A DNA stretch of 64,000 nucleotides from an uncultured Bacilli bacterium (GCA_934122395.1 CAKOWQ010000001.1:186001-250000), one strand, 5' to 3'. Counted from the first letter of the stretch, positions 45,401 through 54,918 are shown. Translations and numbers: made by a program. The notes: generated by a model from the sequence alone, not told the origin.

Positions 45401-45568
45401 AGTAAATGTTAAAATTAATAATTCATTAACATTTACTCCATCTTTTAACTTTCTTAGTACTCTTTCTGATAAAACAGCAGTTTTACCACTACCCGCACCA
45501 GCTGATACTATGATATTAGTACCTTCTTTATCTATTGCTTCTTGTTGTTCTTTTGTCCAATTAGGCAT
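42473..45568 (-). CDS. addA: ATP-dependent helicase/nuclease subunit A (AddA)
   Basis: The protein has 1031 residues, shorter than the ~1230 of B. subtilis. UvrD-type helicase motifs are present: Walker A GAGSGKTAV at about residues 24-32, IDEYQDTS, GDIKQSIYRFRNA, IMTIHKSKGLEY and YVALTRAKE. The C-terminal RecB-like nuclease has GIIDLLLEYDDKVIIVDYK. With AddB it resects double-strand breaks for recombination. The ATG at 45568 (SD GGAGGTGA) overlaps the last eight bases of addB. Confidence 0.93.
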   Translation of the reverse strand: MPNWTKEQQEAIDKEGTNIIVSAGAGSGKTAVLSERVLRKLKDGVNVNELLILTFTKAAAFEMKERIRKKISKEPSLAKQLEYIDASYITTFDSYALSVVKKYHYLLNVSKNVSIIDASIIYIEKNKMLDSIFEDLYLKKDPKFLKLITDFCTKDDEEIKKYIISISNKLDLKYDKKEYLQNYLNTFYDNNKIDNDINNFTSLLKNKIESIKELLKELEQYVDIDYLDNVYEVLSSLLSSSNYDEIKRSIPIKLPNLPKGSEDGAKEIKESISSALKEVESLLTFDDIIDIKNSIIATRDYVEIITKIILRLDEMLNSYKNKNDLYEFTDISKMAIRIVKENEEVKNELKYHFKEIMIDEYQDTSDLQEAFISTIENNNVYMVGDIKQSIYRFRNANPYIFKNKYDNYSKLNGGYKIDLVKNFRSRKEVLDNINLIFNLIMDDDIGGADYKSTHQMVFGNNTYIEKGTTNQNNNFEVLKYEYPKSYDFTKDEIEIFAIAKDIMDKVKNKYQVFDKDEGLLRDITYNDFVILMDRTSKFDLYKKIFGYLKIPISKYTDTSITNESDTLIIKNIISLIINTYNKTYLTEFKYSFTSIARSFLFSYSDQEIFDYLDNDNFLDSTIMKKVLEIVESYEILTPRELLELIIEKFEIYSNIDLVGNIKDRMTRYEYLINISSNMTDAGYSIIEFYNYLDTLINDNYDIKISMSEDSKNSVKIMTIHKSKGLEYHICYYSGLYAKFNISDLKEKFLFDNKYGIITPYFKEGIANTIYKYLLREDYLKEEISEKIRLFYVALTRAKEKMILVTEINENVNDTTNVINNFLRKSYRSFKDIIESIYPAIKDYIKNINLDDLELTKKYNLIQKSNYENYIDKNAPSLTFKKLEIENNDVEQTHYSKVVSQLVTEEVKDKMAFGEYVHYIFEITDFKNPNLDLIDKNYSKYITQFLNCGIDFRTPRIYKEYEFENIYSKGIIDLLLEYDDKVIIVDYKLKNVSDDAYINQLNGYRDYIFKKLHKNVTLYLYSIIDNKLVNIE

Positions 45569-47951
45569 TAATATCACCTCCTAGAAAGCTAAAGTCCTTA
45601 TATTCTTTTAAATTAACTATATCTTCTTCCTTCATATAGCATATATCTTTATATTTACAAAAAGCGCATCCTACATTTTCCATACCTATTCTTTTAGGAT
45701 TAATATCAAATTTAGCAGACAATATATCTTCTATTGCCGAATTAATTTTTTCATCGACTAGATTTATTAAAGCACCAATCTTAACGTCTTCTATTACTTT
45801 AGCATACGCATAAAAGCCTTTACTAGTTATTTTCATACTTTTAATAAATTCACTATTCTCATAAGTAGGATCAAACCTTGATAACATTCCTTCATCCGTT
45901 GTACTGTATCCTATTAATTTTAAGTTGTCCTTCTTTTGATCTAAGTAAGTTTTATTATTACTCTTCAAGATTTCATTATGTAGAATCTTCTGTAAATAGA
46001 ATCCAACAAATTTAGGATTAGTAAATAAATTACTATATTTAACTAAATATAAATAAACTGGCAGTTGCATATCAATTCCATAAATAATATTATAAAGACT
46101 AGTACTTGGATTTCCTGTTTTATAATCAATGATAGAAATAAGTTCTTCACCATTAACACTTTTATACATGATTTTATCTACTATTCCCATAAATGTTACA
46201 GGTATGTCTTTGGATTTATCAATATAAATCTTTTTTTCAAAATAATTATCGATAAGTCCTGTTTCTTTATGTAGATATTTTACTTCATCAATTATCAGTT
46301 TCAATTCATTTTTTAATTTTACTAAAAAGAATTGTTCACTTACTGATAGCTCTTTATCTTTAATATAGTTATCCCATTCTTTATTTAAATCGAAATCATC
46401 ATTAAAAGATACTGATAAAATATAATGAAATAAGTTACCTACAAAAGTTTTAAATGTTTCACAATATTTATCTATTTTTAATACACTAGCAATATAATAT
46501 CTAAAAGCACATCTATAATAGTTATCAATTGTAGAATAAGACAAAAGTAATTTATTATTTAATTTCTTTATTAGTTTTTCTTTAGATATTCCTGTATATT
46601 TATTGTCATACTTCATATAAGGAATGGAAACGCTGTTGTAATAGCTATCAAGCAAGTTATCTTTGTAATCATATTTTATTAATTCATCAAGCATTTTGCC
46701 TAATGAAATCATACTGAACTCTTTTGAATAGATAGTATCTAAAGTTATTTTTTCTACATTCATATCAAGTTCTTTAATTAAATTCGATGGATAAAAGTCT
46801 TCACTTATACTTTTTAATTTATAGGATATAACAAGATTTTGTATTGAATTTATCTTTCTTATAACTGCCTCTTTTTCTAGTAGATTAATTTCATTAGTTA
46901 ATGAAAGATCTAACTCCTCTTTTAAGGCATCACTAATATAATCTTCATCTTTGGCTATATTAGGACACACTCCTTGATTGAAGCTCATTAGAAATACGTA
47001 TTCATCGTCTAAAAATATTGTATTAGAAAAAGGTAGTACTTCAACACAATTTATCAAGTTTTTATTTGGTAGTTTGGTATTTTTTAATTTATATATGATA
47101 GCTTCTTTGATAACGTTAAAAGGATAATTATATTTTATGTAATTATTACATATAGTAATAATTTTTTCATATATCTTTGAATTGATATTATTTACTGTTA
47201 TTTCATTATTCCACATTTCTACTGCTTCAGTTAATGTTGAAGCAATATTTAATTTTTCCAAAAACATTTTACATATACTAGTAGAAATAATTGATGAGTT
47301 CTTTGATATATTAATTGGAATATTATACATTTTAGATAATGTAGTTAATGTATGGTTATAATTGGTATCTATATTAGTTATTTTTATTTTATTAATATCT
47401 ATTCCTTCATCAATTAATTTAGCAATTTGAGATAAAACAAAGTTCGATTCATCTAGTAATGTATTACCCTCATATACTGTTATGTTTTTATTGTCTAAAG
47501 TATTAGAATCAATTATTTTAACATTATCAAAATAAGATAGGATTCTACTTTGAAACTTATCGATATAATCATATCCATACACAATAACTGGTTTGGAAGA
47601 TAAATTTTGCAAAAACAAATTATCTTTTTTTAATAATTGTTGATCTTCTAATTCTTGTTTTAAAGTACATAATTGACTTAACTTTTCACTTTCATATTGT
47701 TTGTTTTCTACATAATACATATTATCAATCAATATTTTACTAACATCATATTTATAATTATATTTATCTATAAGATATAATAAAGCTTCTCCATCATAAT
47801 CAAAAAATATATGACGCTTTATTTCATTGAAATCAAAAATCTTAACGTTTATAAGTTTGTCTAATGAATCTATATATCTTAAGATTTTACTTTTTATATT
47901 ATTTGGTATTATAAGAATAGTTTCTTCATCTATTGTATCTAAAAAATTCAT
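45561..47951 (-). CDS. addB: AddB-like PD-(D/E)XK nuclease subunit, short form without Walker A
   Basis: The protein has 796 residues against ~1160 in Bacillus AddB. Position before addA and the C-terminal nuclease (GIVDKIMYK, SIIDYKTGN) support AddB. Four cysteines placed like the AddB iron-sulfur ligands are seen: one in NYYRCAFRY and three in CAFCKYKDIC. The N-terminal Walker A loop (GRAGSGKT-type) of AddB is absent: residues 1-25 read MNFLDTIDEETILIIPNNIK and on. The N-terminal region is shorter. It probably keeps 5'-strand nuclease activity but not ATP binding. Start chosen at the ATG with GGTAGTGAT upstream. Confidence 0.82.
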   Translation of the reverse strand: MNFLDTIDEETILIIPNNIKSKILRYIDSLDKLINVKIFDFNEIKRHIFFDYDGEALLYLIDKYNYKYDVSKILIDNMYYVENKQYESEKLSQLCTLKQELEDQQLLKKDNLFLQNLSSKPVIVYGYDYIDKFQSRILSYFDNVKIIDSNTLDNKNITVYEGNTLLDESNFVLSQIAKLIDEGIDINKIKITNIDTNYNHTLTTLSKMYNIPINISKNSSIISTSICKMFLEKLNIASTLTEAVEMWNNEITVNNINSKIYEKIITICNNYIKYNYPFNVIKEAIIYKLKNTKLPNKNLINCVEVLPFSNTIFLDDEYVFLMSFNQGVCPNIAKDEDYISDALKEELDLSLTNEINLLEKEAVIRKINSIQNLVISYKLKSISEDFYPSNLIKELDMNVEKITLDTIYSKEFSMISLGKMLDELIKYDYKDNLLDSYYNSVSIPYMKYDNKYTGISKEKLIKKLNNKLLLSYSTIDNYYRCAFRYYIASVLKIDKYCETFKTFVGNLFHYILSVSFNDDFDLNKEWDNYIKDKELSVSEQFFLVKLKNELKLIIDEVKYLHKETGLIDNYFEKKIYIDKSKDIPVTFMGIVDKIMYKSVNGEELISIIDYKTGNPSTSLYNIIYGIDMQLPVYLYLVKYSNLFTNPKFVGFYLQKILHNEILKSNNKTYLDQKKDNLKLIGYSTTDEGMLSRFDPTYENSEFIKSMKITSKGFYAYAKVIEDVKIGALINLVDEKINSAIEDILSAKFDINPKRIGMENVGCAFCKYKDICYMKEEDIVNLKEYKDFSFLGGDINA

Positions 47952-47998
47952 AATATCACTACCTTTAAACATATATTTATTTTATCATTTTAAAGCCT

Positions 47999-48028
47999 AA
48001 AAAAAAAGAATATTTAGAATATTCTTAT
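47999..48028 (-). terminator. Terminator of surface protein copy C
   Basis: AAGAATATT / AATATTCTT with a short loop and a long T run, overlapping the stop codon region. Confidence 0.75.
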
Positions 48029-49770
48029 TTAACAAGATATGGATTAGTTTTTGTTCCATCTCCACTTAATATTAATGTGTCTGCTTTCAAGTTGATTACT
48101 GGTCGAACACTTCCAGTGTTTTTTGCTTGTTCACAATTTGTTTCACCGCTATCCCTTACATTTATCATATAAGCTCCGTAATTATAGATGCATGGTGAAA
48201 CTGTCCAAAACGCCTTTCCATTATTTAAATAATAGTTTTTATTTTCTTTGCTAAAATATCCTCCTGCATATGTTACCTCATCTGCTGTTATAAGTCCTAT
48301 TGGATATGTTAATGATTTATTCCCTTTTGTAGCGCTTGTTGTTGTATATAAATCACTTGTTTGTGAACATTTAAACTGTGGTGCAGCTGTGCCAGAGTTT
48401 CTTGAATAAGGCGTATAAACAGTACTATTATCTTGTGCTATCCCTGTACCGCTTGAAAGACTCCTATCTCCGCAAAATCCGGTGTCTGCTAAGCTATTTC
48501 TATAACTATATAAATATACTACATACCAGTCGTCCAACTGTTTCTTTACTGCACTTGTATTAGTATTGGCATGAGTTAATGCATATGTTGTTGACCCTGC
48601 TGTTCCATACATAAGTCCTACATATGTATTATCGGTATTATTAGTATTGAAAGCGTTTGTTGTTATTGAATCTTGTTTTATTAGCCTTATACTTCCATCT
48701 TCATTTATTCTTATTATCCTCCATGTAAATCCTGCAAAAGATACATAGTTATTTTCTACTGCTCCTCTAAAGTAATATGTTACTTTATTATCTTCGGTAT
48801 TTGTCGAAGTGTAGTATAATCCTTGACCATTTGCTTTTGTATCATAACCGTTAGCTATAGCGCTATAACTATATCCAGATCCTAAAGTTGAACTTGAATA
48901 TGATGTAATTTTATAAATAAAATTGTAACAGACATTTGAAGAACTTTGACATGTATAGGGGTACTTTTGTACTATTGTTGAGCTCCATGTTTCTTGTACT
49001 ACATCGCCCGCTAAACTATAGTTCCCTGTTGTCTTATCAAAAGTGTAGGCATTTGCAAAATAATATTTTGTTGAAGTTGAAAATAACAATGACGGTGCTG
49101 ATGCCGCATGACTTTCTTTATAAATTGGAGCTGAACTAGGTTTAGCAAAATCTATATTTGTATCTGCTATTGTTGTGTTATTACTTAATATTTTGGTTAC
49201 TAATTTTTCATATGCATCTGGTATTAATTCGCCATCTGCTGTTGGTGCACTTGCTACATATTGTCCTATATTTAATGTTAATCCTATCTCTTTTGTCTTT
49301 TTACTTGGGTCTTTTTCTACTGCTGGATTATATCCTACTGTTACTGTCATTGTATGAGTTGGACATGTAGTTAATCCTTCGCAGCTTTCTATTGTTGTTC
49401 CTTTTCTTATATTTTCTATTCTTACGTATATAGCATCATTATCTGTTGATGTATATGTTGCTCCTTTTACTTCTGCTTTTATATCTCCATAGTTTGTTAT
49501 ATCTATTTCATATGTTAATTCATCTCCTGGTTGTACTAAATCTACTTCAAAGTTTGCTGTTGTTGATGTATAACTACTACTCTTTGAAGTTGCTCCCCCT
49601 TTGGTACTTCCCGTCTTTACTCTTATTGCACTGAATTCTACTTTCCATGTTGATGTTACTGAGGTTCCTCCATTTATATCCAACTTCGTTGACAATAATG
49701 CATATCCTATCCCCATAAACAGCATCATTACGCACATTACTATTATTACTGTTGTCTTCTTTCTATACAT
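48025..49770 (-). CDS. Exported surface protein, copy C (mosaic member, no G tract)
   Basis: The protein has 581 residues. The N-terminal part (MYRKKTTVIIVMCVMMLFMG then YALLSTKLDINGGTSVTS) is related to copies A and B but diverged. After it comes an extra region of about 90 residues with a cysteine pair (PYTCQSSSNVCYNF) and serine/tyrosine-rich stretches, inserted before the conserved module (NGQGLYYTSTNTEDNKV onward). From there DNA and protein closely match A and B, through FCGDRS and PQFKCSQ to VRPVINLK. It is 26 bp downstream of a small membrane-protein gene and appears to be the last gene of that operon. No G-tract promoter. Confidence 0.8.
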   Translation of the reverse strand: MYRKKTTVIIVMCVMMLFMGIGYALLSTKLDINGGTSVTSTWKVEFSAIRVKTGSTKGGATSKSSSYTSTTANFEVDLVQPGDELTYEIDITNYGDIKAEVKGATYTSTDNDAIYVRIENIRKGTTIESCEGLTTCPTHTMTVTVGYNPAVEKDPSKKTKEIGLTLNIGQYVASAPTADGELIPDAYEKLVTKILSNNTTIADTNIDFAKPSSAPIYKESHAASAPSLLFSTSTKYYFANAYTFDKTTGNYSLAGDVVQETWSSTIVQKYPYTCQSSSNVCYNFIYKITSYSSSTLGSGYSYSAIANGYDTKANGQGLYYTSTNTEDNKVTYYFRGAVENNYVSFAGFTWRIIRINEDGSIRLIKQDSITTNAFNTNNTDNTYVGLMYGTAGSTTYALTHANTNTSAVKKQLDDWYVVYLYSYRNSLADTGFCGDRSLSSGTGIAQDNSTVYTPYSRNSGTAAPQFKCSQTSDLYTTTSATKGNKSLTYPIGLITADEVTYAGGYFSKENKNYYLNNGKAFWTVSPCIYNYGAYMINVRDSGETNCEQAKNTGSVRPVINLKADTLILSGDGTKTNPYLVK

Positions 49771-49795
49771 AAGATCAACTCCTAATCTTAAATAA

Positions 49796-50065
49796 CTATT
49801 TTTTCTTTTTCTTATCTTTTGCCATTGCTTTTTCTATTCTTTTAGCTTCTAAATCTTTATTAATATTAATTGGAATACTTTCTCTTTTTTTAGTTAAAAT
49901 AGTTGTAATAAGGAATGCCACAATGGCATACCCTATTCCTAATTTTATAGTCAATGACAATATTGATAAAACTATAGTAATAATTCCCAAAATAATTATT
50001 AACCATCTTAAAATCTTTCTAGTTTTCAAGTTTTTTATGTTTTGATCATTAGTTAATTTTTCCAT
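49796..50065 (-). CDS. Small membrane protein
   Basis: The protein has 89 residues, with two hydrophobic helices (about 20-38 and 40-60) and a very basic tail ending in KKKK. Start ATG 50065 has GGGGGATAAG upstream and is one base after the stop of the preceding gene. Unknown function; likely translated with the 537-residue neighbour. Confidence 0.6.
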   Translation of the reverse strand: MEKLTNDQNIKNLKTRKILRWLIIILGIITIVLSILSLTIKLGIGYAIVAFLITTILTKKRESIPININKDLEAKRIEKAMAKDKKKKK

Positions 50066-50066
50066 C

Positions 50067-51671
50067 TTATCCCCCATAAGTTAAGCATACAATTACAATA
50101 CCTATAATAACTATTACAGCAAAAACAATTAATGTAGATGCTGATATTTTAGCACTTTCAGTATTTACAGGATATGTACCCAATGTTTTTACATATGAAT
50201 TGTTTTTTTCTTTAGAAGAAGTTTCTTCCTTCTTATTCATATATTTAGAAAGTTCATTATCAACTTCATCAACAGTTTTACTATCAAAATTATTCATTCT
50301 TAAATAAGTATTATCACTAGATAAAGTATCGTATGAAGATTTACCATTATCATATTCGATCTTTTTAGCATTTTCTCTATTGATTGTTGTACCATTACCA
50401 AAAGCTGTTGCTACTTTAGGTAAAGTGTAATTATCAAAATCTTTACCGTTATTAAACACAATAGTTCTTCTAGTACCATCAGCACTTGCTAAATTAACTA
50501 CTCTTTGACTAGGTGTAGATGTAGGTACATCAATTTGAACTACTGACATATTATCAGGATCTTTACTTTCTTCAATAAAATCTATAACAGCTTCAGTATC
50601 AGCATCAGCATAATGTTTATTGTTGTAATCTATATCTACATCAGATATTCCTTCTTCAATATCTTTTACTTCATCTATAGAATCAATATCTTCGGTTACT
50701 TTATCTAATTTAGTACCTGTCATTTTCTTATCAGCAGTATCAAGTTCAAAAACATTACCACCACGATCTTCTTTTACTTCATATCCCATTAATTCTGATA
50801 TTTCTAATGCTTCTTCTTTTGAATCTGCTACTAAAAAGAATTTTTTCTCACCATTTGTATATTTAAATCCTACTTTAAAATCTTTATCTGGGATATTAGG
50901 ATCATCATTTACAAATTTATCTTTTAAGTTTTTTAACTCACTTGGCATTAATGATTCATAATCTTTCTTTTCATCAGTATTTTTTAATATTTCATTAACA
51001 TCGGTAAATAATTTTTTACCTTGTTCTTTTAATTCTTCTTCACTTAAATTATCATCAACGCTTAACGATAAAACTTCTTTACCACTAGCAGCAATACGTG
51101 ACATTTCAACACTTATATTTTCTTCTTTACCATATAACTCTAGTAATAAGTGATCTATATAAGGTTTTGATTCATAAGTTAATTCAAATGCTATTTGAGG
51201 TTTACCATTTATTCCAGGATTACTAGAAATAACATTGATTCCTTTAAATGAAGCATATGCTAAAAGTCCACCCATTATTGCATCGTTTTCTAGCGAGATT
51301 GATGAATCATCCTTAGTTGCTTCTTCCTTACTTTCATCTTTTAATTCAGTAATAGTTTCTATTGTAGGTTCTTCAAATACTATTTCTTTAGGAGTATCTT
51401 CTAAAACTGTAGTATCACTACTACTACTATTTTCACTATCTGTTTTAACCTCTTTTGAAATTTCATCATAACTATCAATAATATTTTTAAAATTAATTCT
51501 TATTGTTTCGGGTAGGTTTTGACTTTTTGATAATGCAGTAAAAATACTTCTTATTTCATCGTTAAAATCATAGTCTTTTAAACTAGAAAGGATGTTAGTT
51601 AAATTAGAAGTACTAACCATGTTACTATAAACAATTTTCTTAATTTCATCTAATGTATATTGTTCAGTCAT
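50067..51671 (-). CDS. Large acidic protein with C-terminal membrane anchor
   Basis: The protein has 534 residues, acidic and rich in E, D, S and K. A C-terminal hydrophobic helix (about residues 508-530, ASTLIVFAVIVIIGIVIVCL) and no signal peptide suggest a tail-anchored cytoplasmic protein. It has several helical blocks (NSENSSSSDTTVLEDTPKE linker) and no motif I know. It starts an operon ending in surface protein copy C, so a role in envelope biology is possible. ATG 51671 has AGGTGAGG upstream. Confidence 0.65.
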   Translation of the reverse strand: MTEQYTLDEIKKIVYSNMVSTSNLTNILSSLKDYDFNDEIRSIFTALSKSQNLPETIRINFKNIIDSYDEISKEVKTDSENSSSSDTTVLEDTPKEIVFEEPTIETITELKDESKEEATKDDSSISLENDAIMGGLLAYASFKGINVISSNPGINGKPQIAFELTYESKPYIDHLLLELYGKEENISVEMSRIAASGKEVLSLSVDDNLSEEELKEQGKKLFTDVNEILKNTDEKKDYESLMPSELKNLKDKFVNDDPNIPDKDFKVGFKYTNGEKKFFLVADSKEEALEISELMGYEVKEDRGGNVFELDTADKKMTGTKLDKVTEDIDSIDEVKDIEEGISDVDIDYNNKHYADADTEAVIDFIEESKDPDNMSVVQIDVPTSTPSQRVVNLASADGTRRTIVFNNGKDFDNYTLPKVATAFGNGTTINRENAKKIEYDNGKSSYDTLSSDNTYLRMNNFDSKTVDEVDNELSKYMNKKEETSSKEKNNSYVKTLGTYPVNTESAKISASTLIVFAVIVIIGIVIVCLTYGG

Positions 51672-51741
51672 AAACCTCACCTCTATTATCCTATATAAAG
51701 GATAACATATTTTTTATAATTTTGCACCATTTTTTATTAAA

Positions 51742-51774
51742 TTAAAAAGAATATGTGATTAACATATTCCTTTA
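51742..51774 (-). terminator. Terminator of the FtsX-like permease gene
   Basis: GGAATATG-ttaatc-ACATATTC followed by Ts, just after the stop codon. Confidence 0.75.
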
Positions 51775-51775
51775 A

Positions 51776-54112
51776 TTATTCTACGCTTTTAAGTGACTCT
51801 ATCATATCTATTTTCTTTAAATTAAAATAATTAATTACTTGTACTATAATTGTAAATATTACAGTTACTATTACTGATACTATATAACACCACATATCTA
51901 TTTTAGTTGGAAACATTAATATATTAAGTTCACATGTTTTAATAATAACTATAGTTAAGAAATAGCCTCCAAATAGTCCTAGAATAATACCTATTATAGT
52001 TAAAGCAGTATTTTCTTTTGATACGTAATTATAAACTTCCTTATCATAAAATCCTAAAACTTTGATTGTTGCAAGTTCTCTTATTCTTTCGCTTATATTT
52101 ACATTAGATAAGTTATATAAAACAGTAAGTGCTAGAATACCTGCTGATACAATTAGAACTCCTACAACATAATTCATATTATCTAAGGTATCATCTAGGG
52201 CATTAGCAATATCAGTAGTTATAATTACTTTAGAAAAATTATTGCTTTTTAATAATTCTTTAGCAAGATTTTGTTCTTCTTTTTTATTTAGTTCATTTAT
52301 ATTAACAAGTGCCACATTTAAAAGTGGTTCTTCATCAAATAAATTGTTATAAGTATCACTATTCATATAAATATAATGTCTTAAATAGTTCTCAGTTATC
52401 TTTTCTACTTTTACTTTAGCTTTTATTCCTTTAGAATTAGTTATTTCTACAAAGTCATTTTCTTTTATATTTAAGACTCTTGCTACTTTTTTAGTTATGT
52501 ATACTCCATCTTTTAAACCACTTGGATCAATATTGATGTAATCATTAATATCGTTATCTACTACCATTATTTGAGTATCTTTTTCTTCTTTTTTATTGAA
52601 ACTTAGAGTACTACTTTCCATTTTAACTAATGTATATTTATCTACATCTTCATTATTTAAGACTTGTATTTCTTTATTATTCTGGGCTGTACTTAGTATT
52701 AATTGCATGTCATACTTAAATATTTTTCCATATTGAAGCGGTAAGATACTTCCTACTGAGTTTTTTAATCCAAAACCAGCAAAGATTAAGGAAGTGCATC
52801 CCATAATGCCTATTACAGTCATTAAAAATCTTTTCTTATATCTAAACATATTTCTACATGTTACTTTATTGGTGAAATTTAATCTTTTCCATATAAACGG
52901 AATTTTCTCTAACATAATTCTTTTACCTGCTTTAGGTGCTTTAGGGCGCATTAGAACAGCTGGGTTATTTCTCATTTCTTTTAAGCAAGCATATATAACT
53001 GCACCAATTATACAGATATACGCAAGTAATAAACCTAAAAGAGAATATTTTAAGTTATACCCTACTATTAAGTTACCAGCATTATACATTAATTGATACA
53101 TTATAAAGATAATTCTAGGGATTAGATTAACGCCAATTATTATTCCTGATACCCCTCCTATTATTGTTGCAAGGGATGCATATAAAATATATTTTTTAGA
53201 TATTGCAATATTGCTGTATCCTAAAGCTTTTAAGGTACCTATTTCACCACGTTGTTCTTCAACCATCCTAGTCATTGAAGTAAGACTTATAAGAATAGCT
53301 ACTACAAAGAATATTACTGGGAATATTTTAGCAATATTTTCTATTCTATAAGTATCATCTCTATATGATGAGAATCCAATGTTATCATCTAGATTAAATA
53401 TGTACCAGTTATTATTTATTTTTTCTATTTTTTTAGTAGTACTATCTATTATATCTTTATATTCATCACTAAATAAATCATAAGTATTATCTAGCGTTAA
53501 GTACATATCGGTATAAATGTTTCCTAGGACATTACTGGAATTAATATATAAGAAGTAATCAATAATTCCACTTGCTAGACTGGTAGTACCTCTATCTTTA
53601 GATATATATAATGGAGATGAGGCGATACCTACTACTTTTAGTTCTTTATTTTTGATTCTAGGATCATCAGTCTTTAATTCTACAGTGTCTCCAATTGATA
53701 CTTTAGTATTATTACTATCTATTACGCATTCAGTATCGTTTTCTGGAAATCCACCTTCTTCTATTACTAATTTATTTACATTATCATTAATAGTTATTAC
53801 CTTAAGAGCAAGTTCTCTTGTATTTATTTTACCAATCATATCAAAGCTGTTATTTAATGCAATGTTATCTATTTCTTTTATATTCTTTAACTTTTCTACA
53901 TCTTCTTTAGTAAATCCCGTTTTAGACATAATATTTATGTCCATTACGTTAGAATTATCAAAATAGTTATTGATAGTCTCTTGCATATCAGGTGTAGTTG
54001 CTCTAATACCTGCAAAGAAACCTACTCCTAACAAGGCCATAAAAAGAATTGATATAAATATTTTAAACTTTTTACGTATTTCTCTTAAAGAGTCTTTAGT
54101 TAGTGCTTTCAT
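51776..54112 (-). CDS. ABC transporter permease, FtsX/MacB-like
   Basis: The protein has 778 residues. An N-terminal helix (residues 18-36) is followed by a large external domain and two FtsX-type membrane blocks (VEEQRGEIGTLKALGYSNIAI and ISERIRELATIKVLGFYDKEV), the double FtsX pattern of BceB/MacB-like exporters. The ATG at 54112 overlaps the stop of the ATPase gene. Likely exports or removes hydrophobic peptides or lipids; no neighbouring two-component system is visible. Confidence 0.88.
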   Translation of the reverse strand: MKALTKDSLREIRKKFKIFISILFMALLGVGFFAGIRATTPDMQETINNYFDNSNVMDINIMSKTGFTKEDVEKLKNIKEIDNIALNNSFDMIGKINTRELALKVITINDNVNKLVIEEGGFPENDTECVIDSNNTKVSIGDTVELKTDDPRIKNKELKVVGIASSPLYISKDRGTTSLASGIIDYFLYINSSNVLGNIYTDMYLTLDNTYDLFSDEYKDIIDSTTKKIEKINNNWYIFNLDDNIGFSSYRDDTYRIENIAKIFPVIFFVVAILISLTSMTRMVEEQRGEIGTLKALGYSNIAISKKYILYASLATIIGGVSGIIIGVNLIPRIIFIMYQLMYNAGNLIVGYNLKYSLLGLLLAYICIIGAVIYACLKEMRNNPAVLMRPKAPKAGKRIMLEKIPFIWKRLNFTNKVTCRNMFRYKKRFLMTVIGIMGCTSLIFAGFGLKNSVGSILPLQYGKIFKYDMQLILSTAQNNKEIQVLNNEDVDKYTLVKMESSTLSFNKKEEKDTQIMVVDNDINDYINIDPSGLKDGVYITKKVARVLNIKENDFVEITNSKGIKAKVKVEKITENYLRHYIYMNSDTYNNLFDEEPLLNVALVNINELNKKEEQNLAKELLKSNNFSKVIITTDIANALDDTLDNMNYVVGVLIVSAGILALTVLYNLSNVNISERIRELATIKVLGFYDKEVYNYVSKENTALTIIGIILGLFGGYFLTIVIIKTCELNILMFPTKIDMWCYIVSVIVTVIFTIIVQVINYFNLKKIDMIESLKSVE

Positions 54113-54816
54113 TACCAATCAATCTCCTCAATAGAAGTTGGATTTTCATTAATTGTTATTTGTTCACTTTTACCATTTTTAAAGCTAATTACTTTATCTG
54201 CCATAGGTGCTAAAGCCTTGTTGTGTGTAATAATGATTACAGTCATGCCTAGACTTCTTGCAGTATCTTGTAATAGTTTTAATATTTGTTTACCGGTGTT
54301 ATAATCAAGGGCCCCTGTTGGTTCGTCACATAGTAGGATTTTAGGATTTTTAGCAATTGCTCTTGCTATTGCAACACGTTGTTGTTCTCCACCTGACAAT
54401 TGTGATGGAAAGTTATTAAGTCTATCTTTTAGACCAACTTTTTTTAGTACACTTTTAGGACTTGATGCCTTTCTTTTACAAACTTGGACTGCTAATTCAA
54501 CATTTTCTAAAGCCGTAAGATTAGGTACTAAATTATAAAATTGAAAAACGAATCCTATATCTTCTCTACGATATTTAATTAGTTCTTTATTTTTTAATTT
54601 AGTAATATCTTTATTATCTACTAGAATTGTTCCATTACTAGCTTTATCCATACCTCCTAGTAAGTTTAATGCAGTAGTTTTTCCAGCACCAGATGGACCT
54701 ACTATTACAACTAATTCTCCTTTATTTATTTCAAAATTAGTTTTATCAAGAGCAGTAATAGTTACTTCTCCCATTTTATATTCTTTAATTACATCACGAA
54801 ATTCTATATAAGCCAT
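54112..54816 (-). CDS. ABC transporter ATP-binding protein, MacB/LolD-like
   Basis: The protein has 234 residues. Walker A GPSGAGKTTAL (about residue 38), Q-loop VFQFYNLVP, signature LSGGEQQRVAIARAIA, Walker B ILLCDEPTGALD and switch IITHN. It powers the FtsX-like permease downstream. SD GGAGG. Confidence 0.93.
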   Translation of the reverse strand: MAYIEFRDVIKEYKMGEVTITALDKTNFEINKGELVVIVGPSGAGKTTALNLLGGMDKASNGTILVDNKDITKLKNKELIKYRREDIGFVFQFYNLVPNLTALENVELAVQVCKRKASSPKSVLKKVGLKDRLNNFPSQLSGGEQQRVAIARAIAKNPKILLCDEPTGALDYNTGKQILKLLQDTARSLGMTVIIITHNKALAPMADKVISFKNGKSEQITINENPTSIEEIDW

Positions 54817-54888
54817 ATACCCTCCCTAATTAATGATTTATAGCACAGAAAATATTATTGCAAAAATTAATAAAAAATGCAATAAATA

Positions 54889-54918
54889 GAAAAAAGTTGA
54901 TGTAAATCAACTTTTATA
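54889..54918 (-). terminator. Terminator of haemolysin III gene
   Basis: AAAAGTTGAT-ttac-ATCAACTTTTTT at the end of the gene. Confidence 0.8.

Noticed and set aside
1995..49770. Diversity-generating retroelement behind the lectin-like variable patches
   Set aside because: No reverse transcriptase, template repeat or accessory gene is visible in the window.
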